Positions 1-8,370 are shown, counted from the first letter of the stretch. The stretch is DNA of 35,000 nucleotides from Priapulus caudatus (GCF_000485595.1 NW_014578069.1:52559-87558), one strand, 5' to 3'. The notes: generated by a model from the sequence alone, not told the origin. Numbers and translations: made by a program.

Positions 1-78
1 GCCAGAAAAAAGGGCAACTCAAAATTTTTAGGGGGGGGGTGCGCACCCCCTGCACCCCCCCCCCTGGATCCGCCCCTG
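1..78 (-). mobile_element. hAT-like transposon terminus, cut by window edge
   Basis: Read on the minus strand the block begins CAGGGGCGGATCCAGG followed by runs of G and C-rich sequence, the layout of a hAT-type terminal inverted repeat. It ends abruptly at 78, and sequence of a different repeat (the foldback at 79-203) continues from there, so this element appears to have inserted into that repeat. The other end and the other copy of the expected 8-bp duplication (79-86 would be CTCATTAG) lie outside the window. Family assignment rests on the terminal motif only. Confidence 0.5.
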
Positions 79-203
79 CTCATTAGTGGAGCAGGCGAGG
101 TACGGTCCGGCATATAATATAGTACCAGGGTACGTTCCGGTATAGCGGACCGTACCCAGGGTACGTTCCGGCAGTACCCCAGGGGACATAGACCCTCTCA
201 GCC
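79..203. mobile_element. Right part of the GTACCCTGG foldback repeat (copy U0)
   Basis: This matches the right half of the foldback elements at 13003-13259 and 13279-14343. It shares the segment TTAGTGGAG(C/T)AGGCGAGGTACG, repeated GTACGTTCCGG motifs and the terminus GGACATAGACCCTCTCAGCC. The left half is absent because the hAT-like end at 1-78 interrupts it. No coding potential is seen. Confidence 0.65.
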
Positions 204-319
204 AAACTAGGATTGTGCATATTTTTTGCAGTTTTATACGTACTTGCGTTTTTTCTCGCTCAGTCGCAGAAACGTTGTGAATCACTGCAATTAATCATTT
301 TATATGTTGTGTTGCACAG

Positions 320-422
320 CCTGAGATCGAGTGGGAAGGTTGCTCCTGGATCGTGGGTGGTTCTGCAAGGGGGTGAGTCTACCACGCGCTACTGCTCTGA
401 TCATGAACCTTTATTTCGACAG
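320..422 (+). CDS. PEPD: Prolidase (Xaa-Pro dipeptidase), exon 2-like, partial
   Basis: Prolidase hydrolyses Xaa-Pro dipeptides in the cytosol with a dimetal centre in its C-terminal pita-bread domain; this exon belongs to the N-terminal domain. The translation reads LRSSGKVAPGSWVVLQGGES and then TTRYCSDHEPLFRQ, which lines up with the conserved VVLQGG...RYC.D...LFRQ block of animal prolidases. The acceptor is gttgcacag before 320 and the donor is CAG/GTGAGC after 422, in phase 0, matching the next exon. The same frame stays open upstream and includes QKRCESL (about 259-279), which resembles the family's helix just before this block. The exon could therefore begin earlier, near 232, with an 11-residue insertion. 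The start methionine is not visible. Identification rests on remembered family sequence and is strengthened by the following two exons. Confidence 0.85.
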
Positions 423-890
423 GTGAGCAGGCTGCAAAACTATCGGTGAATGTAGCTTCCTTGATTCCACAGAGCGGGTCTTTTAAATTAAATGTAAAAC
501 AGTGCATTTATCTTTGTGCACATGATATTGGAGTAATGTTACCACAATAACGTTTGGGAATATGAATCTGCAGTTGTAATTTTTTTATAATTCGTTTGGT
601 CAAGACCAAAATCTAGGTCACCAACCTATGATCTCCACAATTTAGCAATGGTCTCTAGTGATTATCAGAAATTTGCATTTATAGTCACCATCCAGGTTCT
701 TTGTAATCATATGTCAATGAGATATATCAGTGATCTGAATTTTAGTTTTAATTAACTAAATCAATCGAGTAAAGTAAAACCTTAACATCTTACTGTTGAT
801 CAATGTGTGCATTTTTGCTGCTTGTGGCTCTTCACAACAGTACACGTGTGTATTTTCACATGTCAAGAATGATGATCTACTGTTTTGTAG

Positions 891-1005
891 GAGTCGTATT
901 TCCACTGGGCATTCGGGGTTCTGGAGCCAGACTGTTATGGAGCTATTGAGGTTGATACCTGTGTGACTATCCTGTTTGTACCAAAACTTCCTGAATCCTA
1001 TGCAG
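891..1005 (+). CDS. PEPD: Prolidase exon 3-like
   Basis: The reading [20 protein letters not shown] continues [18 protein letters not shown], matching the conserved ES(F/Y)FHWAFGV.EP.CYG.I.VDT...LFVP(R/K)LP segment of eukaryotic prolidase. The acceptor is gttttgtag/GAG and the donor is GCAG/GTATAT. The exon is 115 nt and leaves a single G that joins the following TG to make Val, so the splice phase agrees with the next exon. The family usually has Gly-Lys-Ser/Thr where this has Cys-Val-Thr, the only visible departure; nothing is broken. Confidence 0.9.
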
Positions 1006-1354
1006 GTATATGTGCAACTGATTCTATTCAATTTATAGCCTTGTGACATGCACAAGAAAAATCCTACTTTTATTTTAGAAGTTTAGAATTCAGTAAACCA
1101 AATGGGAATTTTTATCCAATTGAAATGTTTTGCAAGTGGATCATAAATGGTAGCTCAATATTTGAAGAAAATTTTTAGATACGTCGATGATATTCTAGGT
1201 CACTTATTTCTCTCACTGAATTTGTCATTTAAACATTTTGGCAGGTGGCTCGGCGCATGTCAATGCAGTATGGTGTTATTATTTACCAGAAGACTAGTTG
1301 CGTTCAGTTGTTTGCGTCGTGGCAGTTTGCAGACGAGGTTCCTTCGTGTTGCAG

Positions 1355-1514
1355 TGTGGATGGGAAAGCTTCAGGGATTGGAGCAGTTCAAGACTAAATA
1401 CAGTGTAGATACGGTGCATTACATTGATGATATTAGCAGTGTACTTGCTAGCAAGACCCCTTCCTGTCTGCTCACTCTCCATGGCCTAAACACAGACAGC
1501 GGTAAAATGTCCAG
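1355..1514 (+). CDS. PEPD: Prolidase exon 4-like
   Basis: The reading is [20 protein letters not shown] followed by [20 protein letters not shown] and [14 protein letters not shown]. This corresponds to the WMGKI...F..KY.VD.V.Y.DEI..VL....PS.LLTL.G.NTDSG section of animal prolidase. The acceptor is tgttgcag/TG and the donor is AG/GTAAGA; the 160-nt exon ends in phase 2. It joins exon 3 without frameshift. The next expected part (the EA.FDGI..F.VNN.. segment and the metal-binding catalytic domain) was not found anywhere downstream on the plus strand. The rest of the gene is either beyond very long introns outside the window, or this is a gene fragment. Confidence 0.92.
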
Positions 1515-1785
1515 GTAAGACGATTAAATTCAAGAGAGTCGAGAAAGAAACAATCTCACAAGTTCAGAAAACATTTCTTGAAGGTCGCGTCAGTTGTAGC
1601 ACCGGTGTGTGTTTTAATGTTTGCCACATTTTAACTGGCATAGAGCATGTCACGCGGCATGAGACAAAAATCCCCCATTAAAAATAATTGTTAAAAAGTA
1701 TGGCGACCACCTTAAATTGACTACGTCACGAATTTTCTATGGTAAAATTTGTAAAAAAAATTGCCATTTTTTATGTGCCGCAATT
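1515..1785. other. Putative prolidase intron start, no further feature
   Basis: After the GTAAGA donor the sequence is unremarkable. I see no exon continuing the prolidase and no clear repeat in this stretch. Confidence 0.5.
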
Positions 1786-2055
1786 CTGCATTTCCTCCCT
1801 ATACCTTAAGTTAAGGAGTGAATGTTCCCCCTTCTTTTACACCTCTTGACCTTTGACTTTTGACCTTTGACCCCCAGCTTCGACAGCCCAACTCGTTTTG
1901 ACGATCCCCCCCAATGTGCCGAATATCGTGACCGTACGTCGAGCGGTTAAGATTTGTGCCCAACTGTTGACGGACGCTCGGACGGACGGACGGACGGACG
2001 GACGGACGATCGTGCGATTCTACAAGCTGCATCTGACTATGTCAGATGAGCTAAT
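1786..2055. repeat. Dispersed repeat with TTTGACC units and (GGAC)n tail
   Basis: Several TTGACC/TTTGACC units (1846-1873) precede a block ending in about seven GGAC tetramers (1977-2007). It closes with a small inverted repeat, CATCTGACTATGTCAGATG (2029-2047). The layout resembles non-coding dispersed repeats with GGAC tails common in marine invertebrates, which is an inference from overall appearance. Short open frames over it are low-complexity and not genes. Confidence 0.5.
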
Positions 2056-2190
2056 AAAACACACACAATGTTCGGTGCTAATGTTTACATGCCACAGCGC
2101 CATCTCTTGGATGTTTTATACGTAAAAATGGGGATTTTCAAATAAAATAATGCGGTTTTATATGTATTTACCACGATTTACGTATAGAAA

Positions 2191-2640
2191 CTATATGATT
2201 TCTCCGTATCTTTCCTTGAAGTTTTCATCGTCTTTCAATGTGTTTCGGTAGGTTTTCTGCGTGACTATTATTTTGCGCAGGCACTCATTTTGGAAATCCT
2301 CCAACACTTTTACTTCTTCCTTAGTTAAGTTAGTCCATGTTTCACTGTTATTTAGGAAGGAAGGTAAAACTGTGCATTCGTATAATTTCACTCTTGCTTC
2401 TATAGTATGATTTCCATAATTTTGCTCTTCTGCCCATGATAATATCAGGAGTGTATCAATATTGATACACTCCTGATAATATTTCCCTCATCATGAACCT
2501 ACATTTTTCAGTTCGGACTCTTATCATATCGTTATAATCTCCTATATCATTAATTAAATCCCCTAGGTATGATTATTTGGTGCATTTTTTTATTACTTGG
2601 TTGCCTATTAATATCTCCTTCTCTATCCTTTCTTTGTTTG
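2191..2640 (-). pseudogene. LINE reverse transcriptase C-terminal relic
   Basis: Read on the minus strand, pieces such as IGNQVIKKCTKSYLGDLIND, YNDMIRVRTEKCRFMMREIL and ARVKLYECTVLPSFLNNSET then WTNLTKEEVKVLEDFQNECL carry the YLG..I...G..., R.R..K and KLY..tVLPs.L..sETW signatures found downstream of the catalytic core in non-LTR retrotransposon reverse transcriptases. The element is fragmentary: no endonuclease and no complete RT core. A 30-bp palindrome with a 7-bp duplication interrupts it at 2439-2482; without it the frame runs from MMREILS directly into WAEEQNYGNHTIEARVKLYE. Confidence 0.75.
2439..2482. mobile_element. Micro-palindrome 1 (30 bp) with 7-bp target duplication
   Basis: The core at 2446-2475 is a perfect palindrome whose first half is CAGGAGTGTATCAAT and whose second half is its exact complement, with no spacer. 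Perfect direct repeats ATAATAT flank it at 2439-2445 and 2476-2482. The host sequence is a reverse-transcriptase relic read on the minus strand; deleting the core plus one repeat (37 bp) restores its frame, which argues for insertion rather than chance. Three further copies are at 14842, 18634 and 18681. Confidence 0.7.
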
Positions 2641-2665
2641 TGAATTGCTTCTAAAACTACAGACC

Positions 2666-2733
2666 ATCCGCTGACCGCTGTGGAGACGTGCGCCGAGCCT
2701 CGAATTTGGCGCACGTCTCCACTGCGGACAGCG
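2666..2733. repeat. Strong CpG-rich hairpin
   Basis: The 15-bp arms GTGGAGACGTGCGCC (2680-2694) and GGCGCACGTCTCCAC (2708-2722) pair perfectly around a 13-nt loop. Imperfect complementarity continues outward (CCGCTGACCGC against GCGGACAGCG). The surrounding 2690-2815 stretch is much more CpG-rich than its neighbours. Whether this is a transposon relic or a transcribed hairpin cannot be decided. Confidence 0.6.
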
Positions 2734-2819
2734 CTTCATACTTGAACATCCCCGCGGTCGCGTGCGCATATCCCGCGGAACTGCGCGTCTCATCCGCGCG
2801 CAGCGCTTAGGATCAACAG

Positions 2820-3998
2820 CAAAACTGTGCCACGCAATCTTGTATCATGTCTCTCTGGATTTTTACACTGATAGTGATAAACGATACCATTAATCTGTCA
2901 TAACGGAGGTTTAATAATTTCGCACACGTGTAGGGGGGATAGGTGGCTATACTGATCGATCTTGGACGGGAGCTTAGTGTGGTTGCTGTGCAACCTGTGC
3001 AAGCGGTGTACGTGAGAACAGACACGTTTAGTCTCGCACCGCTGCATGCATTGTGACATCACATGAGCATTGCCTAGCTGCTGCTCACGCAAAATATATA
3101 GAAATAGCGTATAGGTTTTATGGAAGAAAATATAGTAATAATGCGCACAGATCCGGTCCTGGCAGTGACTGAACTGATATTTGTATACTACTGACAAGCT
3201 ATCACCTGGGCCTCAATACACACGAGATCACAACCTCACAAGAAGGATAGGTGTAATTCATGGTTAAATTCCCAAGCTAATCACATTTATCACATGACCC
3301 CGTAATAACACAAATGCTTACAATCGAGTCGCTCATAATATAGGGATTGTAACCAGGATTGTACAGTATCCACGACAAAGATATCTGCTTACTGGTAATG
3401 ACTTGCAGTTTCGGATAGTGGAAAAGGGGACAGCTGGCATTCTATGACAGACAGGAAGAACCAACCACCACCCACTCGTTCGCACAAAAACAGGAACTGG
3501 TAAATACACCCACCGCACTACTAAACCTGTCACTCGCCTTGGCAATTAACAGAATATCGCAGGAAATTTGTAAGGGACGTATCACCAGGAACTGGAAGTG
3601 CGTGACAGAGACCATTTCGCACGTTAAGTATATATACATGGAGTGAAACACGATAAGATCTCGCCTATCTCAGAAAAGGGGCCTGTCTCGGTAGCTGGAA
3701 AAGCTGCAGCTCTTGAAGCTAGTGACACTTCTACATAATACTAAGAAAAGCACTTACCAACTGCACCACCAACCACCACCACCACCACCACCTACCAACT
3801 AATAGAATATATTCAATATAATATAGACCAAAAATATACCTAAATAGCAGTATACCCTCTATATTTTCTGCTCAAACATGTCAAAAGAAGCATATATCTA
3901 GACATAGTGACTAGTGAATATATTTCAAAAGCTGTGAGTAGTTTACCCTGTATCCTTCACCAACTATATAAAAGGTAACAAGCTGACTGAAGTGACTA
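2820..3998. other. No recognised gene; CAC triplet run
   Basis: Open frames here are short and resemble nothing I know. The only notable feature is a run of ACC/CAC triplets at about 3764-3792. Confidence 0.4.
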
Positions 3999-4329
3999 GG
4001 CCATAATAAAAATATTGTTTGTTTGCCCTCGCCCCACCGACCCGCCAAAAGAGGCCGGCTCAAAAAATTGTATTGATCTTTTTTTTCTTTTTTCTTTTTT
4101 ACAAATTGTATCACTGTACATTATATAAATCGGTAGGCAATACCTTATATGTACCAAGCAAAACAAAGATTCAACATAAAAGGTATCTCCACACAAGCAC
4201 ACCCGAGCATACAGTAGACACAATGCTGAATTTGTAAAAAGGCCCAATCAAAAAAAATCCTACCTACCTATACCCAAACTTTTCAGCCTGGGTCGGATGA
4301 GGGCAAACAAAGATTTTTCCAATTGTGCC
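3999..4329. mobile_element. MITE of the GGCCAT...GACC family, copy 1
   Basis: The left end GGCCATAATAAAAATATTG runs on to TTTGCCCTCGCCCCACCGACCC. It is mirrored by the right end, which on the minus strand reads GGCACAATTGGAAAAATC and then TTTGTTTGCCCTCATCCGACCC. The same ends occur in a better-preserved copy at 6672-6929. There is no coding capacity, and a T-rich tract fills part of the centre (4079-4103). The flanking duplication is not clear (CTA on the left, TCT/CTA on the right). Confidence 0.55.
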
Positions 4330-5094
4330 TCTAACGATAAATTTTAAAGGCTGCACATAATTTATCTCCTATTCTCTGCTACCCAACTATACGAGAAGGC
4401 ATGCTGGCTTCAGCAAGGCCAAACAACATGGAAGCTCATGTGTTAAACCTTACCGAAGTCTGCTTATTAAATGAATAAACTACAACAACCACAACATAAT
4501 AATAATAACAGGCATGGGAATAGATGATCTCAAAAAAATCTCAACACAGGATGCCGAAGGCATCCCAGCTTGCCTTTAGACGATTTTGAAATTTAGACTT
4601 AGAGGCTCTGAGATCACATCTGATGACTTCTAGAGATACAATTATCCACAATTTACAAAAAGAACAAAATACCTAATTTTTAATGAGAAACTTTTCAAAT
4701 TGACCCATGTTAAGCATGCATGCAGAATGCAGTGTATTGTTTATAAATAATTATACTCACAAAAAGTCTATCATTGAATTTAGAGCCACTCGGAGAGATA
4801 AATTCTGCATATTTTAATGGCACATTTTCCAAATTTTTATATATGTCAGGTAACAAGAAATGTTGGTATTAGTATGAAGCCATACACTGTGATGACGATC
4901 AACAACACATACTGGGTCATTCTACACACAGGGGTTCAATCGACCTTCCACCCACCCATCTCTAGCCTACCCTAATATCTCAACGGATTTGCAAGTTTCT
5001 CAAAAATGACCCAGGTGGTCGGCAAAAAACTCTGAAATCCGCGGAAAATTCCCATGTCTAAATAATAATAACAATAATAATAAAATAATAAAAA
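4330..5094. other. No recognised gene; scattered AAT repeats
   Basis: A(T/A)-rich DNA with short ATA/AAT runs at about 4495-4510 and 5060-5094. I find no exon continuing either the prolidase or the SLC22 gene here. Confidence 0.4.
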
Positions 5095-5429
5095 CAGGGG
5101 TAGAAATTAACTTTTGAACACGGGAGTCCAACGGACTCCCTACCCTCAAAAGAGGGAGTCCGCAGTCTGAGGTTTAAAATTCACAAGATATTAACAATAA
5201 CGCATGTGCTTATTTTTAAGATTCATGCAGTTGCACGTGTGCCAAATTTTCTTTGGGCGTTAGCTAAACAAATACAGTAATTACGCGAGGCCGTGCTCCG
5301 GACGAACTAGTTACTTAGTATGGCAGAATTTTCAGGGCGTCACACGGACTCCTGCATATGTCAAATCAGGGAGTCTGACAGTAAATCAGAGAGTATTTGA
5401 CTACGGACTCCCGTTAATTTCGCACCCTG
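5095..5429. mobile_element. Non-autonomous DNA transposon with GAAATTAAC-type ends
   Basis: The left end CAGGGGTAGAAATTAAC and the right end (minus strand CAGGGTGCGAAATTAAC) are inverted repeats differing at three positions. Both are followed by GGGAGTCC motifs that recur internally. The flanks both contain TAAAAA (5089-5094 and 5430-5435), a probable short duplication in AT-rich DNA. The element lies only 19 nt beyond the putative splice donor of the SLC22 exon. The ends are hAT-like, but the superfamily is an inference. Confidence 0.65.
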
Positions 5430-5448
5430 TAAAAATAATAATGAAAAC

Positions 5449-5766
5449 CTCTGTGACGATCGTCGACCCAAACTCGTCCGAGAACCACCACCCGTCACGG
5501 CAGGGAATCGTCGCGTTCCCTTCTGGGGGGTTCGTGAACATACTGCACTGATCCAGCCCGCCTGCACTGCCGGCCGGGATGAGATTGCTGAGGGAGGTGA
5601 CGTTGTCCGCGGCAACGGCACAGCGGTGGTCGGGGACGGCGCCGATGAAACTGATGCTGAGTGAGTGCCAGGCAGAGAAGACCTGCATGGCGGCAACCTG
5701 TGCAAACACAAGCATCTGGAAGCGTCCGTATGCTCCGAGCGCGGTCAGTGCCTCGTCAATGTTCAT
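5449..5766 (-). CDS. SLC22-family organic ion transporter, first coding exon
   Basis: Members of SLC22 (organic cation/anion/carnitine transporters, major facilitator superfamily) sit in the plasma membrane with 12 helices. The ATG at 5766 (G at -3) gives MNIDEALTALGAYGRFQMLV, the typical lead into helix 1, followed by a hydrophobic helix ending in SFIGAVPDHRC, the family's F.G..P.H.C signature. Next comes the large extracellular loop with Asn-Val-Thr and Asn-Ala-Thr glycosylation sequons and Cys-Arg-Asp-Gly-Trp. The similarity stops at FGSTIVTE, where STIVTE.dLVC is normal. I therefore place the exon end at 5449, with GTTTTC as a weak donor. The frame is open upstream to a possible acceptor (gttgccag) near 5823, so a 5' untranslated exon may precede. 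No later exons are visible. Confidence 0.82.
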
Positions 5767-5863
5767 CGCAGCCCTGCCGCCGCCACCACCGCCGCATTGT
5801 CCCGGCTTCACTGTCACATCGCCTGGCAACAAAAACGATGCACATATTAATTATTTCTTATTA

Positions 5864-6128
5864 ATTTCACCTGTCTGTATAAACATGTATAGGATGCACA
5901 GAATTTCACCTGTCTGTATAGACACGTATACGGTGCACAGAATTTCACCTGCCTGTATATGGACACGTATACGGTGCACAGAATTTCACCTGTCTGTATA
6001 GACACGTATAGGGTGCACAGAATTTCACCTGTCTGTATAGACACGCATACGGTGCACAGAATTTCACCTGCCTGTATAGACACGTATACGGTATTCCACC
6101 TGTCTATATACACACATACAGGGTGCAA
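5864..6128. repeat. 39-bp minisatellite, about seven copies
   Basis: The unit begins AATTTCACCTGTCTGTATAG and continues ACACGTATACGGTGCACAG. Most copies are exactly 39 bp; the third is 41 bp and the last two are degraded. Because 39 is a multiple of three, open frames run through it on both strands, but the peptides are repeat translations. It lies between the SLC22 exon and the LINE relic. Confidence 0.85.
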
Positions 6129-6386
6129 GGTGTCCATTGTATTACGTTGCGCTGGCCATGGGTTGTCTTTTCCATAATATAGTCGATGGCAAGACTAAAT
6201 AGCAGCGGTGACAGTAAGCATCCTTGCCTAACTCCTAGATTCAACTGCGATGGTTGCTGATAGTTTTCCAGCGTGGATGACCTGACACGTCATACCTTCA
6301 TAGTTCATAGGTACTCTTTATTATGCTAATTATTATATCTGGAATGCCATGTTTGAGCATTTTCCATAGAATTGTTCTATCCATAC

Positions 6387-6602
6387 CAGTGTTTCCCCTG
6401 CATTGACACAGGCGAGGCGGGCCGCCTCGCTCAAATTCTCAACCGCCACACAGAAATTTGTCCAAAACACCGCCTCGCTGGCTTTGCTAGGACCTCAAAA
6501 TGTGCAAACGCATTAAAAATTTTTACCCCCTTACAGACCCTCCCTTACCTCCCTTCCCTCCCTCCCTTACAGACCTTCCCTTTTTGGCCAGGGGAAACAC
6601 TG
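6387..6602. mobile_element. hAT-like MITE inside the LINE, no target duplication
   Basis: The ends CAGTGTTTCCCCTG and CCAGGGGAAACACTG are inverted repeats enclosing 216 bp of non-coding DNA. Removing 6387-6602 exactly joins the LINE codons for KAFES to MDRTILW. The termini look like hAT ends, but no 8-bp duplication is present; at most a single C (6386/6603) is shared. Confidence 0.75.
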
Positions 6603-6671
6603 CTTTCAAAAGCTTTGAAAACGTCTATAAATACGATGTGCAAAGATGCGTTCCATTCAACCGATTGCTCA

Positions 6672-6929
6672 GGCCATCCTTAAAAAATCATATGTTTGCT
6701 GTCCTCCGACCGACCCACGAAAATAGCCGCAACCCAAGTTTTTTTTTTTCATTTTGGGTTCCATTTTTTTGTACATTGCTCATAGTTAAGACTGAAACAC
6801 AAAGCATGTGTGGCAAACATGAGAACAGACTTAAAATAACATGCCTCACAAAAAAAAGACCTACCTACCTACCCACTAAAAAAATCATGGGTCGGGGGAC
6901 AGCAAACATAGAATTTTTTAAGGATGGCC
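6672..6929. mobile_element. MITE of the GGCCAT...GACC family, copy 2
   Basis: Terminal inverted repeats of about 40 bp: GGCCATCCTTAAAAAATC on the left, continuing to TTTGCTGTCCTCCGACCGACCC, and the complement on the right. A 3-bp duplication TCA flanks it (6669-6671 and 6930-6932). A 3-bp target site fits PIF/Harbinger-type elements, but the assignment is tentative. It has inserted in the LINE relic, and removal with one TCA restores the RT frame. Confidence 0.75.
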
Positions 6930-7020
6930 TCAATGATAATGTGGAGTTCCCCCCCCCCCGTACAGACGTAATTCAACGTCCCCTAAAAAATGCAGGTGTG
7001 GCATCAACAGTTAGACTGAC

Positions 7021-7475
7021 TGAGACATTAAAAAAGCATCTGGTACACCCTGAGGACAGAACAGATATACACAACATTACAGACTGTGTCTACAAGATAC
7101 CGTGTGTAATGTGTGGGAAAAGTTATAGAAACCGGTTTATAGAAACCGGCCGAAAATTTGAAACCCGCCTTAAAAGAACATAAAAAGGACGTAGACACCG
7201 TAGCACCCAAATCTTTCACAAGGGCCCAACGAAAACAGTCGGCTACCGAAATAACCAAATCCGCAAACACAGACGACGTAGCGAAGGACAATCACCCCAT
7301 CGATTGGGATAATTCGAAGATCATCAATCGCGAACCAATCAAAATCAGGCGTTGGATTAAAGAGGCCATCTGGATCCGCAAGACCCCAAACATCAACCGT
7401 GACGAGGCAAGATACAGACTCAGTCACGTGTGTACCAAGCTGCTGACCACTACACCATCTGGTGGTCAAAACTGA
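7021..7475 (+). pseudogene. Penelope-like GIY-YIG endonuclease relic
   Basis: The family's C-terminal endonuclease cuts DNA at the target. Visible parts are DRTDIHNITDCVYKIPCVMC with the Cys-x2-Cys, then ETGRKFETRL, EHKKDVDTVAPKSFTRAQRK, DNHPIDWDNSKIINREPIKI and the closing LLTTTPSGGQN. The frame is broken in two places: a 14-bp tandem duplication of TATAGAAACCGGTT near 7123-7150 within the Tyr-Ile-Gly-Glu-Thr motif, and an extra A in the run near 7172-7176, after which the rest reads in another frame to the stop at 7473-7475. Because of these it cannot be functional here. Confidence 0.85.
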
Positions 7476-7486
7476 TAATCATCAGT

Positions 7487-7529
7487 CAGCTTTGAGAAAG
7501 CCACCTGTCACGAGGCGAAACGTCAGCTG
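7487..7529 (+). ncRNA. Degenerate hammerhead-ribozyme-like fold in the Penelope-like 3' region
   Basis: CAGCT (7487-7491) can pair with AGCTG (7525-7529) as stem I. GCC (7500-7502) can pair with GGC (7514-7516) as stem II. GAAA (7517-7520) then C and the GTC triplet (7522-7524) follow in the hammerhead order. The first core strand reads TTGAGAAA instead of CTGATGA, so activity is unlikely. Penelope-like elements are known to carry minimal hammerheads, so the position is right. Confidence 0.4.
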
Positions 7530-8370
7530 TACGTTTTCAATCTTCACGGTTGAGTAACAATTAACCCAGATAGATCGATAATGTGGAGTGTGGGGATTTG
7601 GTCAGTGCAGGACCTTCCTTTCCGAAATCCCGTCTGGTTGTCTCTTAAACTGCTATATATAGCTGCAGTCAGGCACTCCAAAATGATCCTCAAGGGAACT
7701 TTGCCGAGTACAGAAATCAACATTATACCTCTATAATTTCTGCATTGACAGAGGTCTCCCTTTTGGGGCAATTTGATTGAGTAACCTTCACGCCATTTGT
7801 CAGGTGCTTTCCCAGTCATCCAGATCTGGAAATAGACTGTGTGTAGCATATGTCTGCCTCCATGTCGACATCGACCTTAAGGTCCTCTGGTGGGATGTCG
7901 TCAGGACCTGCACCTTTCCCGTCTTTCAGCAATTGAATGGATTTCTTGATCTCCCTGTTGCTGGTTTGCTTAGGTCTACCTGAAGCTCTTCTTCAGCGGG
8001 TAGTATGTCGTCCAGTTCTTGAAGAGTGGTTGGATTGTTAATAACCTCTTTAAATTTTCTGCCCATCGTTTAAGCTGGGCCTCTGAGTCTGTGATCAAGT
8101 GGTTGATTGCATCCTTGATAAGTCTGTCCTGGGCTGAGTATTTCCCTGTAAGCTTCCTCGTAGTTGCATACGAATTTCTGAGGTTTCCTTTGGCAGCTGC
8201 TGTCTCTGCTTGCTTTGCAAGGGACTCAACATGCCTTCTTTTATCCTCCATGATACTATCCTTGACTTGTTTGTGTGTTTCTTGGTATTGGCTGTTAGAA
8301 AAGGTTTTACCTCTAGGTTTCTACTACTTCAAGGTTTGTCTTAGGCTTCCTCTCCTCGACAATGGCCCGT

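Larger units (their letters stand above)
6935..7589 (+). mobile_element. 5'-truncated Penelope-like element with 13-bp target duplication
   Basis: The element proper spans 6948-7576. It is flanked by identical 13-bp copies of GATAATGTGGAGT (6935-6947 and 7577-7589), and the two flanks together make one continuous LINE reverse-transcriptase frame. Only the last part of the element's single protein is left: the GIY-YIG endonuclease region and the 3' non-coding end. Truncation at the 5' side fits incomplete target-primed reverse transcription. An 11-nt C run (6949-6959) follows the left junction. Confidence 0.85.
6129..8370 (-). pseudogene. LINE reverse-transcriptase relic with three nested insertions
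   Basis: Minus-strand pieces in order: the pre-RT linker around 8250-8000 (SIMEDKRRHVESLAKQAETA and following), the RT fingers at 7849-7590 (WREGYSIKLPQKGDLCQCRN, YRGIMLISVLGKV, NQTGFRKGRSCTDQ), a palm piece at 6671-6603 (EWNASLHIVFIDVFKAFES, with the catalytic Asp of the F-D motif), MDRTILWKMLKHGIPDIII at 6386-6310, and GVRQGCLLSPLLFSLAIDYI at 6235-6150. This is the domain order of a non-LTR retrotransposon. The FADD box and everything beyond are missing where the minisatellite begins. Stops and frameshifts outside the insertions make it inactive. The endonuclease domain is absent and the LINE clade is undetermined. Confidence 0.85.

Noticed and set aside
1898-2125. Open frame with DARTDGRTDGRT repeat
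   Set aside because: It translates a GGAC tetranucleotide tail of a dispersed repeat.
5361-5711. 116-residue minus-strand open frame overlapping the SLC22 exon
   Set aside because: It is a different frame of the same exon; the SLC22 frame has the family signatures.
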